A stretch of DNA of 64,000 nt from CAYYYP01 sp964475985 (GCA_964475985.1 CAYYYP010000003.1:62001-126000), one strand, 5' to 3'; positions 26,890 to 35,821 are shown, counted from the stretch's first letter. Numbers and translations: made by a program. The notes: a model not told the origin generated them from the letters alone.

Positions 26890-26991
26890 TATTTTAATCT
26901 CATTTTCTTAGCTTGGATTTAGACGTCTGCTGCCTCTAGCTTATAGTCTTCGGAAAAGAATAAGTAAATTCACTTACGTGGTTGCAAATAC

Positions 26992-28335
26992 TTAGGGAAC
27001 GGCCAACAGTTTTTTCTCCATCAATTTTTCGGCAATGGTGGCCAGCTCAACGACTGAGCAGTTTGCGCGATCGGCAATATTGCATAAATCATTTGAACCG
27101 TCGGAAAAGTTTAGGAGGTACATCATATTCTGAATGTGATTTTTAGTTATGAGTTCCGTTGACCCACCCATGGTCGGGTATAGGCCCCGAGTTCCGAGCA
27201 TGGGTTCGCCGTAGGGCGCTTGATTCACGAAGGTGGAGTTCACTTCAATGCTCATAAGAATTTGCAAATAGAGCCATACCGTCTCACGCGTTGCGGCAAA
27301 CGATACGAAATCTTTATTGTCGAGTGACGTGTGATATTCTCGATAATCCCCGTACATGGTGCGGCAAAGGGACCCTACCGGTAAATTAAAACCAGGCGAA
27401 CAATATTGACGTTCATCGGATCCAGTAGGAAAAAATTCCTTGGCCGTAAAGGGTTTGCCCGTTTCAAGAAAATAGTTTTGCAACGTATTCAATGCGCATC
27501 GATCCACTAAACTATCGCCACGCCGGCTTTTTTTATACGTAATCGCATTGGCGTCCCCACAGCAGGTCGCCACTAACCCGGCGATGCAGTTCTTTTTCAG
27601 GGCTTCCCCGTTTGCCGCTAAAAATGCGATGGATCCAATGGTTTCTGGAACAATTACGAATCGATAATTATACTTACGCTTAGGTAAATGTTTCAGAGTA
27701 TCGTACAGAAAGGCAGTGACCAACGGGCCCGATAATTCGTTGTTTGCCATCGATGGGTGGCAGAGATAAGAGGAGATTAGAACTTCCTGATCGCTTCCCT
27801 CCGTAGACGGCAGCGAACATTCGCCATACGTTATGGCCCCGGCCGCAAGTTTTGATCGAATGACGGCATGGTATTTCCCTGGTTTTAGCTTTTGACGGGC
27901 TTCCTGCGATAAACAGAAACCCCATTTTTCGTTATAATAGGCCGTAACGTACGGAATCGCCGTCGGCATATGCGGTAGACTGTGCAGATTGTCCTGGAGT
28001 TCATCAAGCTCGAGCCATACATCTACCGGCACGGAATAATTCACCACGTGGAGATTATTCGTTTTAAAATCGATCACTCGCGTGCCCTCGGCATCTTCAA
28101 TGTAGGCGTCTTCGATATTCCATTCTTTGGGTACCACCCAGTCTAAAACTTTAGTTCCCGTAGGAACTTCAAAGAGGTTTAAGGGAATGACTTCTTGCAA
28201 TATCTTAAATGACTCCCGAAGCCCATTTCCGCTGATACTTCGGCAAATCGGCCAAAGTCGATCAAAGTAACTCTCGATGAATGTCGGTTCGGGAAGGTTT
28301 AATTTTAGAGTGTTCATGGCCTGCGCAATATTCAT
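26992..28335 (-). CDS. DUF4910-type aminopeptidase-like zinc protein
   Basis: The 447-residue protein looks like the DUF4910/M28-related aminopeptidase-like family often found in polysaccharide and secondary-metabolite clusters. The N-terminus FIESYFDRLWPICRSISGNG is a family hallmark. Candidate metal ligands follow: SSYLCHPSMANNELSG, PETIGSIAF, TGSDERQYCSPG and EYHTSLDNKDF. A winged-helix-like domain may occupy the last ~80 residues. There is no signal peptide, so it should be cytoplasmic. Known structures suggest a peptidase fold, but biological substrates are unknown; cleavage or formation of an amide on an aminosugar would fit the setting. ATG 28335 is used; a second ATG six codons later is an alternative. 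Confidence 0.8.
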   Translation of the reverse strand: MNIAQAMNTLKLNLPEPTFIESYFDRLWPICRSISGNGLRESFKILQEVIPLNLFEVPTGTKVLDWVVPKEWNIEDAYIEDAEGTRVIDFKTNNLHVVNYSVPVDVWLELDELQDNLHSLPHMPTAIPYVTAYYNEKWGFCLSQEARQKLKPGKYHAVIRSKLAAGAITYGECSLPSTEGSDQEVLISSYLCHPSMANNELSGPLVTAFLYDTLKHLPKRKYNYRFVIVPETIGSIAFLAANGEALKKNCIAGLVATCCGDANAITYKKSRRGDSLVDRCALNTLQNYFLETGKPFTAKEFFPTGSDERQYCSPGFNLPVGSLCRTMYGDYREYHTSLDNKDFVSFAATRETVWLYLQILMSIEVNSTFVNQAPYGEPMLGTRGLYPTMGGSTELITKNHIQNMMYLLNFSDGSNDLCNIADRANCSVVELATIAEKLMEKKLLAVP

Positions 28336-28357
28336 AATTTTTCAGTTTCCATTTTCG

Positions 28358-29098
28358 CTATGCAAAAAGTTCGGGCCGCTGAGTGATAATCTCGATCATG
28401 CTTTCGTGGTAAGCGCGAGCGTCGCAATAAAGTAAGTCGATCAGCGTATTCTCGGGCCGTTTCACGTAACCTTTTTCGAACTGCAGCACGTGAGCTTTGT
28501 ATACCGGCGTATGATCTTTGCCGGGAAGACGCACGTGAAAGCCGTAAGTTTTAAGGGCCGGAGGCGAATTTTCATGAATATAAATGCCCGTAAATAGTTT
28601 TTGTCTACGGTAAGGTACGCGTAATTCAGTTTCGGGCAAATGGCAGGGTAAAAACGGAGTTTTAACGCCAAGGCCAATGGAGCAATAAAAGGCATTGTAT
28701 TCAAGGAGTTTTGCAAAAACAGAGTCATTTCCAAACGAGTCTATTGAGTCAATCGAGCAGAGCTCGCTTTGATGTTTCCCTTGTACCGACAAGGAGTGAA
28801 TGGGGTGTTTTGTCCGCCTTACCCCTTCTTTCTGACGGAAAAGTTCGCCAATAATTCCGGTATTGGAGGGGGTTTCCATAAAATCAAAGTAGTGGCCCTC
28901 GGTCCAGGAAACGAAATTATAGGCAGGCATAATTAGAGTGCCGGTGGGGCCGATGACCTCTAAGAGGGCGTGAATCAAACCAAGGGGCCCGCCTTCAACT
29001 TCTCCGACCCCCTTATAAGAACTCTGCACTACCAAAATGGAGCCAGGTCCTATTCCAGCGTTTCGAAAGTCGTCCAAAATGCTTTTTGCGGTGAGCAT
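28358..29098 (-). CDS. AAC(3)-fold N-acetyltransferase
   Basis: This 246-residue protein belongs to the aminoglycoside 3-N-acetyltransferase/FrbF superfamily: LVVQSSYKGVGEVEGGP at the N-terminus, GTLIMPAYNF and TKHPIHSLSVQGK in the middle. Although named for resistance enzymes, family members in surface-polysaccharide loci are generally taken to acylate aminosugars. Its place as first gene of the minus-strand operon with DUF4910, methyltransferase and PhyH genes supports a biosynthetic role. No clear Shine-Dalgarno sequence precedes ATG 29098. The gene is divergent to the radical SAM gene at 29187 across 88 bases. Donor and acceptor are unknown. Confidence 0.8.
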   Translation of the reverse strand: MLTAKSILDDFRNAGIGPGSILVVQSSYKGVGEVEGGPLGLIHALLEVIGPTGTLIMPAYNFVSWTEGHYFDFMETPSNTGIIGELFRQKEGVRRTKHPIHSLSVQGKHQSELCSIDSIDSFGNDSVFAKLLEYNAFYCSIGLGVKTPFLPCHLPETELRVPYRRQKLFTGIYIHENSPPALKTYGFHVRLPGKDHTPVYKAHVLQFEKGYVKRPENTLIDLLYCDARAYHESMIEIITQRPELFA

Positions 29099-29116
29099 GG
29101 GGTTTTAATAGTTGTT

Positions 29117-29144
29117 TTGGAGAGCGAATGTAAATGAATATAAA
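29117..29144 (+). promoter_or_regulatory. Possible promoter upstream of the SPASM radical SAM gene
   Basis: A -10-like TATAAA at 29139-29144 lies 16 bases after a weak -35-like TTGGAG at 29117-29122. It sits in the 88-base gap between two divergent genes. A six-base inverted repeat (GAATGT at 29126-29131, ACATTC at 29144-29149) spans it and could be an operator. The -35 match is poor, so this is tentative. Confidence 0.25.
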
Positions 29145-29186
29145 CATTCACCACTTTGCAGAACGGTGTTAATGTTAAGGTTAAAC

Positions 29187-30258
29187 ATGGCAATTCAGGT
29201 CGTAACCAAAGACAATCTAAAGTCTGAAAATTCCCACTTTCAAGAGCGCACCACCGATGAGCGCCAGTTTGATCCTAAGGATCATTTGCCGCCGTTTCCG
29301 AGACGAGCGCTGGTCGAGCTTTCAAATTGGTGTAATCACGCATGTATTTTTTGCACCAACCCGCGGATGNNNNNNNNNNTTGGAGCTTTACGAAGATTTT
29401 TTAAGGCAAGCGGTTCCCTTGGGACTTGAAGATGTCGGTTTGTATACGACTGGCGAGCCGTTTTTCGTAAAAAACCTCGAAGATTTTGTGCGCGTCAGCA
29501 AAGAGGCCGGATTAAAGTATATATTTCTAACAAGCAACGGCGCGCTGGCCACGCCCGATCGCGTGAAAAAAATCTTGGATGCCGGGCTTTCGAGCATAAA
29601 ATTTTCATTTAACGCCGGTTCCAAAGAAACTTATAAGCTAGTGCACGGCAAAGATGATTTTGACACGGTGCTAAAAAATCTCCGCTGGATTTCTGAATAC
29701 CGTGCGTCAAGTGGCCTCGATTTTCGCATCATGGCTTCAAGTGTCGTAACCCGTTTTACCGAAGCAGAAAAACCCATTATTCAAGAGCTCTTATTGCCGT
29801 TAGTCGACGAGCTCATGTTTCTGGATGTTGGCGCTCAGGGCGGTCAATCTCTGGATCAGCTGGGTCACTTGGAATCCTCCGGAACCGATCCTTTTCCAGC
29901 AGAAGGCAAAGCGCCCCCTTGTTCCCATCTTTGGAGTCGTTTGCACGTCACCAATGAAGGTTATTTAAGCCTGTGTTGCGTGGATTACGAAAATGCACTT
30001 ACCTACGCCGATTTAAGGGTTACACCCGTCGGAGATGCTTGGCATAATCAAGTCATCCAAGAGATGCGTAAAAAGCAAGAGATGCAAAAGCTTCATGGCA
30101 CGCTTTGTCAAAATTGCCTTTACGGCACCCAACAGGATGTGCGCCCTATATCCGCAGTTGGGCATGATGACGCCGCTAAAATTTTATCCTCGGCCAATAC
30201 CGACGGTTCTAAAAAAGTTTATGAAAGAATTGAGAATCTCTCATTGCTTCATGAGTAG
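29187..30258 (+). CDS. SPASM-domain radical SAM protein, interrupted by an assembly gap
   Basis: The start ATG 29187 has AAGG seven bases upstream. The radical SAM cluster motif CNHACIFC follows in VELSNWCNHACIFC, then ten Ns at 29370-29379. After them the coding frame continues one base out of register (LELYEDFLRQA). The N run is of the conventional length for a scaffold gap of unknown size, so this is one intact gene whose apparent frameshift is an artefact. The rest shows YTTGEPFF and the C-terminal SPASM cysteines in PCSHLW, SLCCVDY and LCQNCLYG. Such enzymes modify peptides or sugars through auxiliary 4Fe-4S clusters. The gene is a single unit overlapping the convergent SpsF-PseG gene by 18 bases. 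Its substrate is unknown. Confidence 0.82.
29370..29379. other. Assembly gap (ten Ns)
   Basis: Ten consecutive N bases lie within the radical SAM gene just after its CxxxCxxC motif. The reading frame changes across the gap, so the true missing length differs from ten bases. Nothing is known about the missing sequence. Confidence 0.99.
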
Positions 30259-32064
30259 TTTTTGGATGCGATCGGTTACGCGAGCAACTCCTAATCCATC
30301 TATGAGTTGAAGGCCCTTAATTGACATCTGCTGCAGTGTTTTCAGATTCTCTTTAGAATAGAGCAACGGTCTTATTGTATTTATAATATTTTCTTGGGTC
30401 ACGTCAGCGGCCTCGCCCAGGTGAAAGACAAATCCCTGCTCAGATAATAACGCAAGACTCTCGCGCTGGTTTTCCGCGATGCAAATCGTAATTGTGGGCA
30501 GACCAAGGCATAGGCGTTCCCACGCGGCGGTGCCTCCCGCGCCAAAGCAAAGTTGGGCTCGGGCCATAAGCATAGCCATTTGGTCCGTTTGAATATGAAG
30601 CTGCGCACCGGGAAGCGCAAAAGTAAGCTTTTCCACCACGATTCGATGGGGGTTTGACTCACCGATAACTACGCTAATTTTAAGTTCGGGCTCGTCAAGG
30701 GCGATCAGCGCATGGAGCACCTTTGAAGTTTCGTTAGTCGCGTCAATACCGCCGAAAAAAACGATGAGGTTCCGCGGTAAATTCTGAAAATTTCGGTTTA
30801 ATGATTGCCTAAGCGTTACAAATTCATTTTTTAAAAACGTAAATTCTGGACCAGACAATACCTCGCATTCATTTGGTAACAATGAAGCATATTTTGCGGG
30901 GCCTTTAGCTGGAAAATTGGCATCGATCAATAAATCGCAATTAAGGGGCCGGTCAGCTAGGTCATCAATCACCACGATGCCTTTAACGCAGGGGCGTAAC
31001 TGAGTATGCCAAGTTTCGCTAAAGGCATAGTGATCCACGATCAATAGGTCAGGGGTGATATTGTGCAGTTTTAGTTTTGCGATGGTGTCGCCGGCGTCTT
31101 GATCCGAGGAAACTTCTGCCCAGCCTAGATTTGCCCCGCCTGTAACTGGCGCCGGAAGTTCTAGGACTTTAAAATCCTGACTCTGAATGTACTGGTTAAG
31201 GTTGCCCTTCAAATTCCTCACAATAAAAATACACTGCATCCCTTTACTGCGTAAAGCCTGTCCTAGGGTAAGGCATCGTATCACGTGGCCGGTCCCAATT
31301 TGTAGCGAGGCATCGGTGCGAATCGCGATCACTTTCCCGGACGCCTTTTTTTGTTCAATATGTGCGTTCAAAGTTTGCCACTCTGGATGCAAACTTAAAA
31401 TGTGTAGAAGGTCGCTTAACAAAAAGTTCGGATTTGCAGGATAAAGACCCTCAATTAACAAACGAATCAGCTGAAAATCTTCGGGCGTATCCACGGTCCA
31501 CCGGTGATGGGATTGATCAGATTCATTTGAAAAACCGCCTAAGCGAAAGCGTTCAGGATTTTCATAAATATACGATGTGACGTGTTCGCGGTGGGCTGGG
31601 AGCGTTGCATTTTTAAAACATTGCTCTAAGGCCGCAAATGAGAATACCTCCACATCGAGCCCGCGCGGAAACGATCGTACTAATGTGTTTGATACATAGT
31701 CATACGGGCCCGATTTAAACTTTAGTAGAGTTTTGGCTAAAACTTCGGGATCAATGACGGGGCAGTCAGATGTAACGCGAATAATGACATTCGCATGGTG
31801 GGCTTTAGCGCAGAGGTAGAACCGCTCAAGGACATTTTCTTCAGAACCGCGAAACCAGGCCACGTTTAATTTTTCGCACGCCGAGACTACGGCCGAATCG
31901 ATTTCATGAGTGGTGGTCGCGACCACAATTTCATCAATGTCACCCACCGTCCGTAAGCGTTCTATTTGATATTCGAGGAGGGATTTCCCCAATACGGTTT
32001 TTAAAATTTTGCCCGGTAATCTAGCGGAATTCATCCTCGCCTGAACGATCGCTACCGTTTTCAT
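30241..32064 (-). CDS. pseG: Fusion of SpsF-type cytidylyltransferase and PseG UDP-sugar hydrolase
   Basis: The 607 residues hold two enzymes. Residues 1-~243 match SpsF-type CMP-sugar synthetases: VAIVQARMNSARLPGK, FRGSEENVLERFY, RVTSDCPVIDPE and HRWTVDTPEDF. Residues ~244-607 match PseG: IRTDASLQIGTGHVIRC, with the catalytic-type His260, VIDDLADRPLNCDLLID and the GT-B segment FGAGGTAAWERLCLGLP. PseG hydrolyses the UDP-diacetamido sugar before PseI acts, and the cytidylyltransferase would activate the finished acid, so the fusion joins steps four and six of the pathway. Helicobacter pylori is known to have a comparable PseF-PseG fusion, and Bacillus has separate SpsF and SpsG. The gene overlaps the upstream membrane-protein gene by ATGA. 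Confidence 0.88.
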   Translation of the reverse strand: MKTVAIVQARMNSARLPGKILKTVLGKSLLEYQIERLRTVGDIDEIVVATTTHEIDSAVVSACEKLNVAWFRGSEENVLERFYLCAKAHHANVIIRVTSDCPVIDPEVLAKTLLKFKSGPYDYVSNTLVRSFPRGLDVEVFSFAALEQCFKNATLPAHREHVTSYIYENPERFRLGGFSNESDQSHHRWTVDTPEDFQLIRLLIEGLYPANPNFLLSDLLHILSLHPEWQTLNAHIEQKKASGKVIAIRTDASLQIGTGHVIRCLTLGQALRSKGMQCIFIVRNLKGNLNQYIQSQDFKVLELPAPVTGGANLGWAEVSSDQDAGDTIAKLKLHNITPDLLIVDHYAFSETWHTQLRPCVKGIVVIDDLADRPLNCDLLIDANFPAKGPAKYASLLPNECEVLSGPEFTFLKNEFVTLRQSLNRNFQNLPRNLIVFFGGIDATNETSKVLHALIALDEPELKISVVIGESNPHRIVVEKLTFALPGAQLHIQTDQMAMLMARAQLCFGAGGTAAWERLCLGLPTITICIAENQRESLALLSEQGFVFHLGEAADVTQENIINTIRPLLYSKENLKTLQQMSIKGLQLIDGLGVARVTDRIQKLLMKQ

Positions 32065-33608
32065 TTTTGGCTGACCTCAAGCTTTTTCGGAAAGAACTTG
32101 AGCAAGCCAAAGGGAAGAATGTACAAAATGAGGACTTGCGTAAAGACCCTAAGGTCGAAACCTAGAGGATAAAGCTGGTGAAATTTTTCCGGCAATTTCG
32201 CTGGCCAGCCGCAGAGGGAGTTTGCTGCAAAAATTAAATATGCGGGACCTGCTTTGAGCAGGGCACTGAGTGCATACACAGGTTGCAGGAGCAGTACCTT
32301 CCATACTTCGATTTGATAGGTTAAATTTCCCACGCGCATCCCGCCAAACTCGGTAAGCACTCCATTTAATAAGGTGCCAGGCGTCGCCTCAAAAAGCAGC
32401 ATCGAAAAAGTTGGAACCGCAAACCAGAGCAAGACCGCGGCAAATAGTTTCCGAGATTTTTTTTCTAAAGTTATGAGCAACTCCGTGAACGGAAACAGAA
32501 GTACGGAAATGGCGCTGTAAACGACATATCGATACCCGTACCAACTGCCTTGCGACTTCCAAATGATGGCGATGTAAAGGTTTAGGAGAATGGGCAGGGT
32601 CAATATTATGTACACTTTCCTTAATGGTAAACGTTTGGAAAAAAGTGCCAACATTCCTAATAAAAGGCCAGGCGCAGTGAATAGAAGTCCCCAGTCGAGG
32701 CCGAAAATGACCGAGCAAAAACGTTTAAAATAGAAGTAAAGGGATTCGAACTGAAACATGAAGCCGGTGTTCTCAAATGCCGCATTGGCCTCCGCGTACA
32801 GTTCAGGGTTTAAGAACCAGGGGAAGTACTTTATGACAAAGTAAGCGCCAAAGCTTGAGACCAAGACTACGGCGTACAATCGAATAGATTGAAGCGAAAA
32901 TTCGTTTTCGGTTTTAAGGTGGGTCTGGCCAACTCTAAAGATAATGAGCATTGGAAAAATTAAGGCATAGGGTAAGCCGTTTTGGCGTACCAACAAAGTG
33001 AAGCAGCTGAGGCCGATCAGAGAAAATATTGTCAACCGGTCTTTTGGCCAAAGTAAATTAACATCCCGTTGGTACTGACGGAGCAAAAGAAACATAAACC
33101 CCGATTGTAAAAAAAATTCGTAGACATGCGAAAACACAGGACGCCTAAAAACATAAAGTGCCGTCCCCTGAGTAAGGACCATAAGGGCGGTACTGAGGGT
33201 GACCCAACGCTTCGGGAAAAAAAGTTCCAGACCTTGGTGTAAAAAATAACAACCTAACCAGAAATAAAAAACTGCCGCGAACACCGCCCCAAAAAGTGAC
33301 CAACTCCGGATGAGATTCTCTTTCGTACGAGACTGCACGACTGAATCACCGGCCAGCCGATCTAACATCGAAAACGCAGTCACAAAGGGTGCCGCCATAA
33401 TACCAACCCCTGCGCGACTCAGCGGGGGCACTTTAAATTCATCCACCGCTTCATGGTGAAAGGACGGGAATTCACCAAAACTTAGGGAAGAAGCGTACGC
33501 AAAATAGGAGTAATCATCCCCGGGAAAAAGCAGTCCTGGATTCTGCATTTGGAAAGGTCGCAAGAGCAGAAAGCATGTGACAAAAATCAAAAATGTAATG
33601 GTACGCAA
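32061..33608 (-). CDS. Multi-pass membrane protein, possible GT-C glycosyltransferase
   Basis: The 515-residue protein is strongly hydrophobic with roughly ten or more membrane segments. After the first segment comes a periplasmic loop with acidic residues, LLFPGDDYSYFAYASSLSFG, the position where GT-C enzymes carry the catalytic Asp. The rest lacks recognisable motifs, so it could instead be a polymerase- or ligase-like membrane protein. It is translationally coupled (ATGA) to the SpsF-PseG gene, which hints at handling of a nonulosonic-acid-containing product. The start ATG 33608 leaves 101 bases to the divergent dolichyl-type transferase gene. No signal peptide other than the first membrane segment is seen. 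Confidence 0.7.
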   Translation of the reverse strand: MRTITFLIFVTCFLLLRPFQMQNPGLLFPGDDYSYFAYASSLSFGEFPSFHHEAVDEFKVPPLSRAGVGIMAAPFVTAFSMLDRLAGDSVVQSRTKENLIRSWSLFGAVFAAVFYFWLGCYFLHQGLELFFPKRWVTLSTALMVLTQGTALYVFRRPVFSHVYEFFLQSGFMFLLLRQYQRDVNLLWPKDRLTIFSLIGLSCFTLLVRQNGLPYALIFPMLIIFRVGQTHLKTENEFSLQSIRLYAVVLVSSFGAYFVIKYFPWFLNPELYAEANAAFENTGFMFQFESLYFYFKRFCSVIFGLDWGLLFTAPGLLLGMLALFSKRLPLRKVYIILTLPILLNLYIAIIWKSQGSWYGYRYVVYSAISVLLFPFTELLITLEKKSRKLFAAVLLWFAVPTFSMLLFEATPGTLLNGVLTEFGGMRVGNLTYQIEVWKVLLLQPVYALSALLKAGPAYLIFAANSLCGWPAKLPEKFHQLYPLGFDLRVFTQVLILYILPFGLLKFFPKKLEVSQK

Positions 33609-33709
33609 AGGGGCTATCCTTTAAAAAAACTTAATTGCCAAGTGACTAAGTAAGGGCTTTTTCTTTGCATTTGCAAGGAACCTTTCACGAAGGTAGATCT
33701 AATTTATAT

Positions 33710-34666
33710 ATGTATCGCAGTAAAAAGATTGCACTTGTGATCCCCGCCTATCGGGAAGAAAAGCTCATCCGACCAACTTTGCTTAGTGTCCCGGCACTTT
33801 TTGACTGCGTGTATGTGGTTGATGATTGCAGCCCAGATGAAATGGGAAAAGTGGTACATGAGCTAGCACTTGCGGATCCACGAATTGTGTACCTTAGGCA
33901 TGAAGTGAATCAAGGCCCCGGCGGCGCTATCATCACGGGCTATCGGCAGGCCGCAGCTGACGGCTGTGATGTTACGATCGTGGTAGGCGGTGATAATCAG
34001 ATGTCCCTCGATGAGGCGCCGCGCTTCTTAGATCCGGTGGTGAATGAGCAGGCTGACTACGTAAAAGGCAATCGATTCCAAACGGCATATCTGGAAGATA
34101 CTCTCAGTAAAATGCCTACCATCCGGTTAGTGGGAAACTGGATCATTACCGGCCTCACTAAAATTGCGTCCGGTGCGTACAAAGTCATGGATGTCGTCGA
34201 TGGCTACACTGCGATTTCCAAGCGGGCAATCGATACGGTGGACTGGAATCGGGCTTGGAAAAAGTACGGTTATCCCATGGATTTTTTAATTCGATTAAAC
34301 GCCTACGGATTTCGTATTCTTGATGTGCCGCGCACGGCCATCTATTTGCCGGGAGAACGGCAGTCGCAAATTAAAGGGGTGCGTTATGCGTTGAGTGTAA
34401 CGCCTATGCTCATCAAAGGGTTTTTTTGGCGACTAAAGTTCAAGTATTTGTACCGAGATTTTCACCCACTGGCGTTATTCTATTACCTGTCATTTCTCCT
34501 TACGGGCATTGGCCTCATTTGCGGATCTTACATGGTGTACGATAAAATTTTCCTTGGTGGTGCCGCCGTTACGGGTGCGCGGGCCATGCTCGTAAGTCTC
34601 TTCATGCTCACGGGCCTTCAACTATTTTTATTTGCCATGATGTTTGATATGCAGGAAAGCAAATAA
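33710..34666 (+). CDS. Dolichyl-phosphate-mannose-synthase-like GT2 with C-terminal membrane segments
   Basis: From ATG 33710 this is a 318-residue protein; the frame stays open to 33665, but the upstream residues look non-coding. The GT2 domain begins ALVIPAYREEKLI and contains VYVVDDCSPD, NQGPGGAIITGY and the metal site VVGGDNQM. The C-terminal ~90 residues contain two hydrophobic segments (ALFYYLSFLLTGIGLICG and MLVSLFMLTGLQLFLFAMM). Relatives move a sugar from a nucleotide to polyprenyl phosphate, giving donors for GT-C enzymes in the periplasm. The neighbouring GT-C-like gene is a candidate user. It is the first of nine plus-strand genes (33710-43004) and shares a base with the next start (TAATG). 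Confidence 0.83.
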   Translation: MYRSKKIALVIPAYREEKLIRPTLLSVPALFDCVYVVDDCSPDEMGKVVHELALADPRIVYLRHEVNQGPGGAIITGYRQAAADGCDVTIVVGGDNQMSLDEAPRFLDPVVNEQADYVKGNRFQTAYLEDTLSKMPTIRLVGNWIITGLTKIASGAYKVMDVVDGYTAISKRAIDTVDWNRAWKKYGYPMDFLIRLNAYGFRILDVPRTAIYLPGERQSQIKGVRYALSVTPMLIKGFFWRLKFKYLYRDFHPLALFYYLSFLLTGIGLICGSYMVYDKIFLGGAAVTGARAMLVSLFMLTGLQLFLFAMMFDMQESK

Positions 34667-35796
34667 TGGCTCCCGTCCGTGAGTGCGTGCGGTGCGTGTC
34701 GAATTCCACCATTCCTTCCATTCGTTTTGATGCGTCCGGAATCTGCAATTTTTGTCATAGTCATGACCGGCTTGCGGTCCTGTACGCTGATCAAAAAGAA
34801 AATGATCAGAAGCTTGAATCCCTTATATTGCGCATTAAAAACAGCGGAAAAGGCAAACCCTACGACTGTATCGTAGGGGTGAGTGGGGGTACCGATAGTT
34901 CGTACACTCTGCATATGGCAAAAAAACTGGGGTTGCGTCCGTTGGCGGTTCATTTCGACAACGGTTGGAATACCGATCAAGCGGTAACCAATATTCGTAG
35001 TCTAATCACCAAGCTTGACGTGGATTTGCATACTCACGTTGTGGACTGGGAAGAGTTTAAAGATCTGCAAATTTCTTTTCTAAGGGCTTCGGTTCCCTGT
35101 ATTGAAGCACCCACCGATGTGGCGATTCATGGCGTCTTGTTTCGCCTAGCTAAAGAAGAGGGCATTAGATACATTCTCGGGGGCCAGAGTTTCAAGAGTG
35201 AAGGCACCGTCCCTAGGGAATGGAGCTACTTGGATGGCACCTACGTGGCGAGCGTACAAAAAGAATTCGGTCACGTGCCATTAAGGACATATCCAAATTT
35301 GAGTCTCACTGGGATTGCGTTGGATACTTTTGTGCGGGGCATTCGCCAGATTGCATTTTTGAATTTCTTCGACTACCGAAAAAAAGAGGCAAAGGAACTT
35401 CTACGTTCTGAATATGGCTGGGTGGATTATGGTGGCCATCATTATGAAAATATCTATTCCCGTTTTGCGTTCGGCTGGTATTTGCCTAAAAAATTTAATA
35501 TCGACAAAAGAATTGTGTCGCTCTCGGGCCCGGTAAGGTCTGGGCATATCTCGAAGGCAGAGGCGGTGGCAGAGCTTAAAAAAGTCCCGGACGTAGACGA
35601 GAAACTTGTAGATTACTGCATAGGAAAACTCGGGCTCTCCAAAGAGGAATTTAGGGAGATTTTTGACGCTCCCGCAAAAAAATATAGCGATTATTTTACC
35701 AGCGCTTCCATTCTCAAGTATTTTAAACTGCCGATGAGATTAGCAGTGAAAATGAACATTTTTACGCCCGTTCTTTATGAAAAATATTTCACTTAG
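34666..35796 (+). CDS. N-acetyl sugar amidotransferase (WbpG/PseA family)
   Basis: The 376-residue protein begins with two cysteine pairs (CVRC and CNFC, within residues 6-29) that probably bind a metal. An ATP-pyrophosphatase loop, VGVSGGTDSSYTLH, and LGGQSFKSEG follow. The WbpG/PseA family adds an acetamidino or amide group to N-acetylated sugars, using ammonia from a HisH-HisF-like glutaminase pair, which is exactly what the next two genes encode. In Campylobacter, PseA gives an acetamidino pseudaminic acid; in Pseudomonas, WbpG acts with HisH2 and HisF2. Either a nonulosonic acid or a diaminouronic acid could be the substrate here. The start overlaps the preceding stop by one base. Confidence 0.87.
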   Translation: MAPVRECVRCVSNSTIPSIRFDASGICNFCHSHDRLAVLYADQKENDQKLESLILRIKNSGKGKPYDCIVGVSGGTDSSYTLHMAKKLGLRPLAVHFDNGWNTDQAVTNIRSLITKLDVDLHTHVVDWEEFKDLQISFLRASVPCIEAPTDVAIHGVLFRLAKEEGIRYILGGQSFKSEGTVPREWSYLDGTYVASVQKEFGHVPLRTYPNLSLTGIALDTFVRGIRQIAFLNFFDYRKKEAKELLRSEYGWVDYGGHHYENIYSRFAFGWYLPKKFNIDKRIVSLSGPVRSGHISKAEAVAELKKVPDVDEKLVDYCIGKLGLSKEEFREIFDAPAKKYSDYFTSASILKYFKLPMRLAVKMNIFTPVLYEKYFT

Positions 35797-35821
35797 GATT
35801 CGGGCAAGGTAAAATAATTAA

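Noticed and set aside
26890..26991. Internal promoter in the 102-base gap of the minus-strand operon
   Set aside because: TATAAG- and TTGCAA-like elements occur, but none pairs at good spacing with a good partner.
28358..29098. Aminoglycoside resistance gene AAC(3)
   Set aside because: The family name comes from resistance enzymes, but the gene is embedded in a glycan-tailoring operon; acylation of an aminosugar is more likely.
29187..30258. A frameshifted pseudogene
   Set aside because: The frame change coincides exactly with ten Ns, so it reflects unknown gap length rather than mutation.
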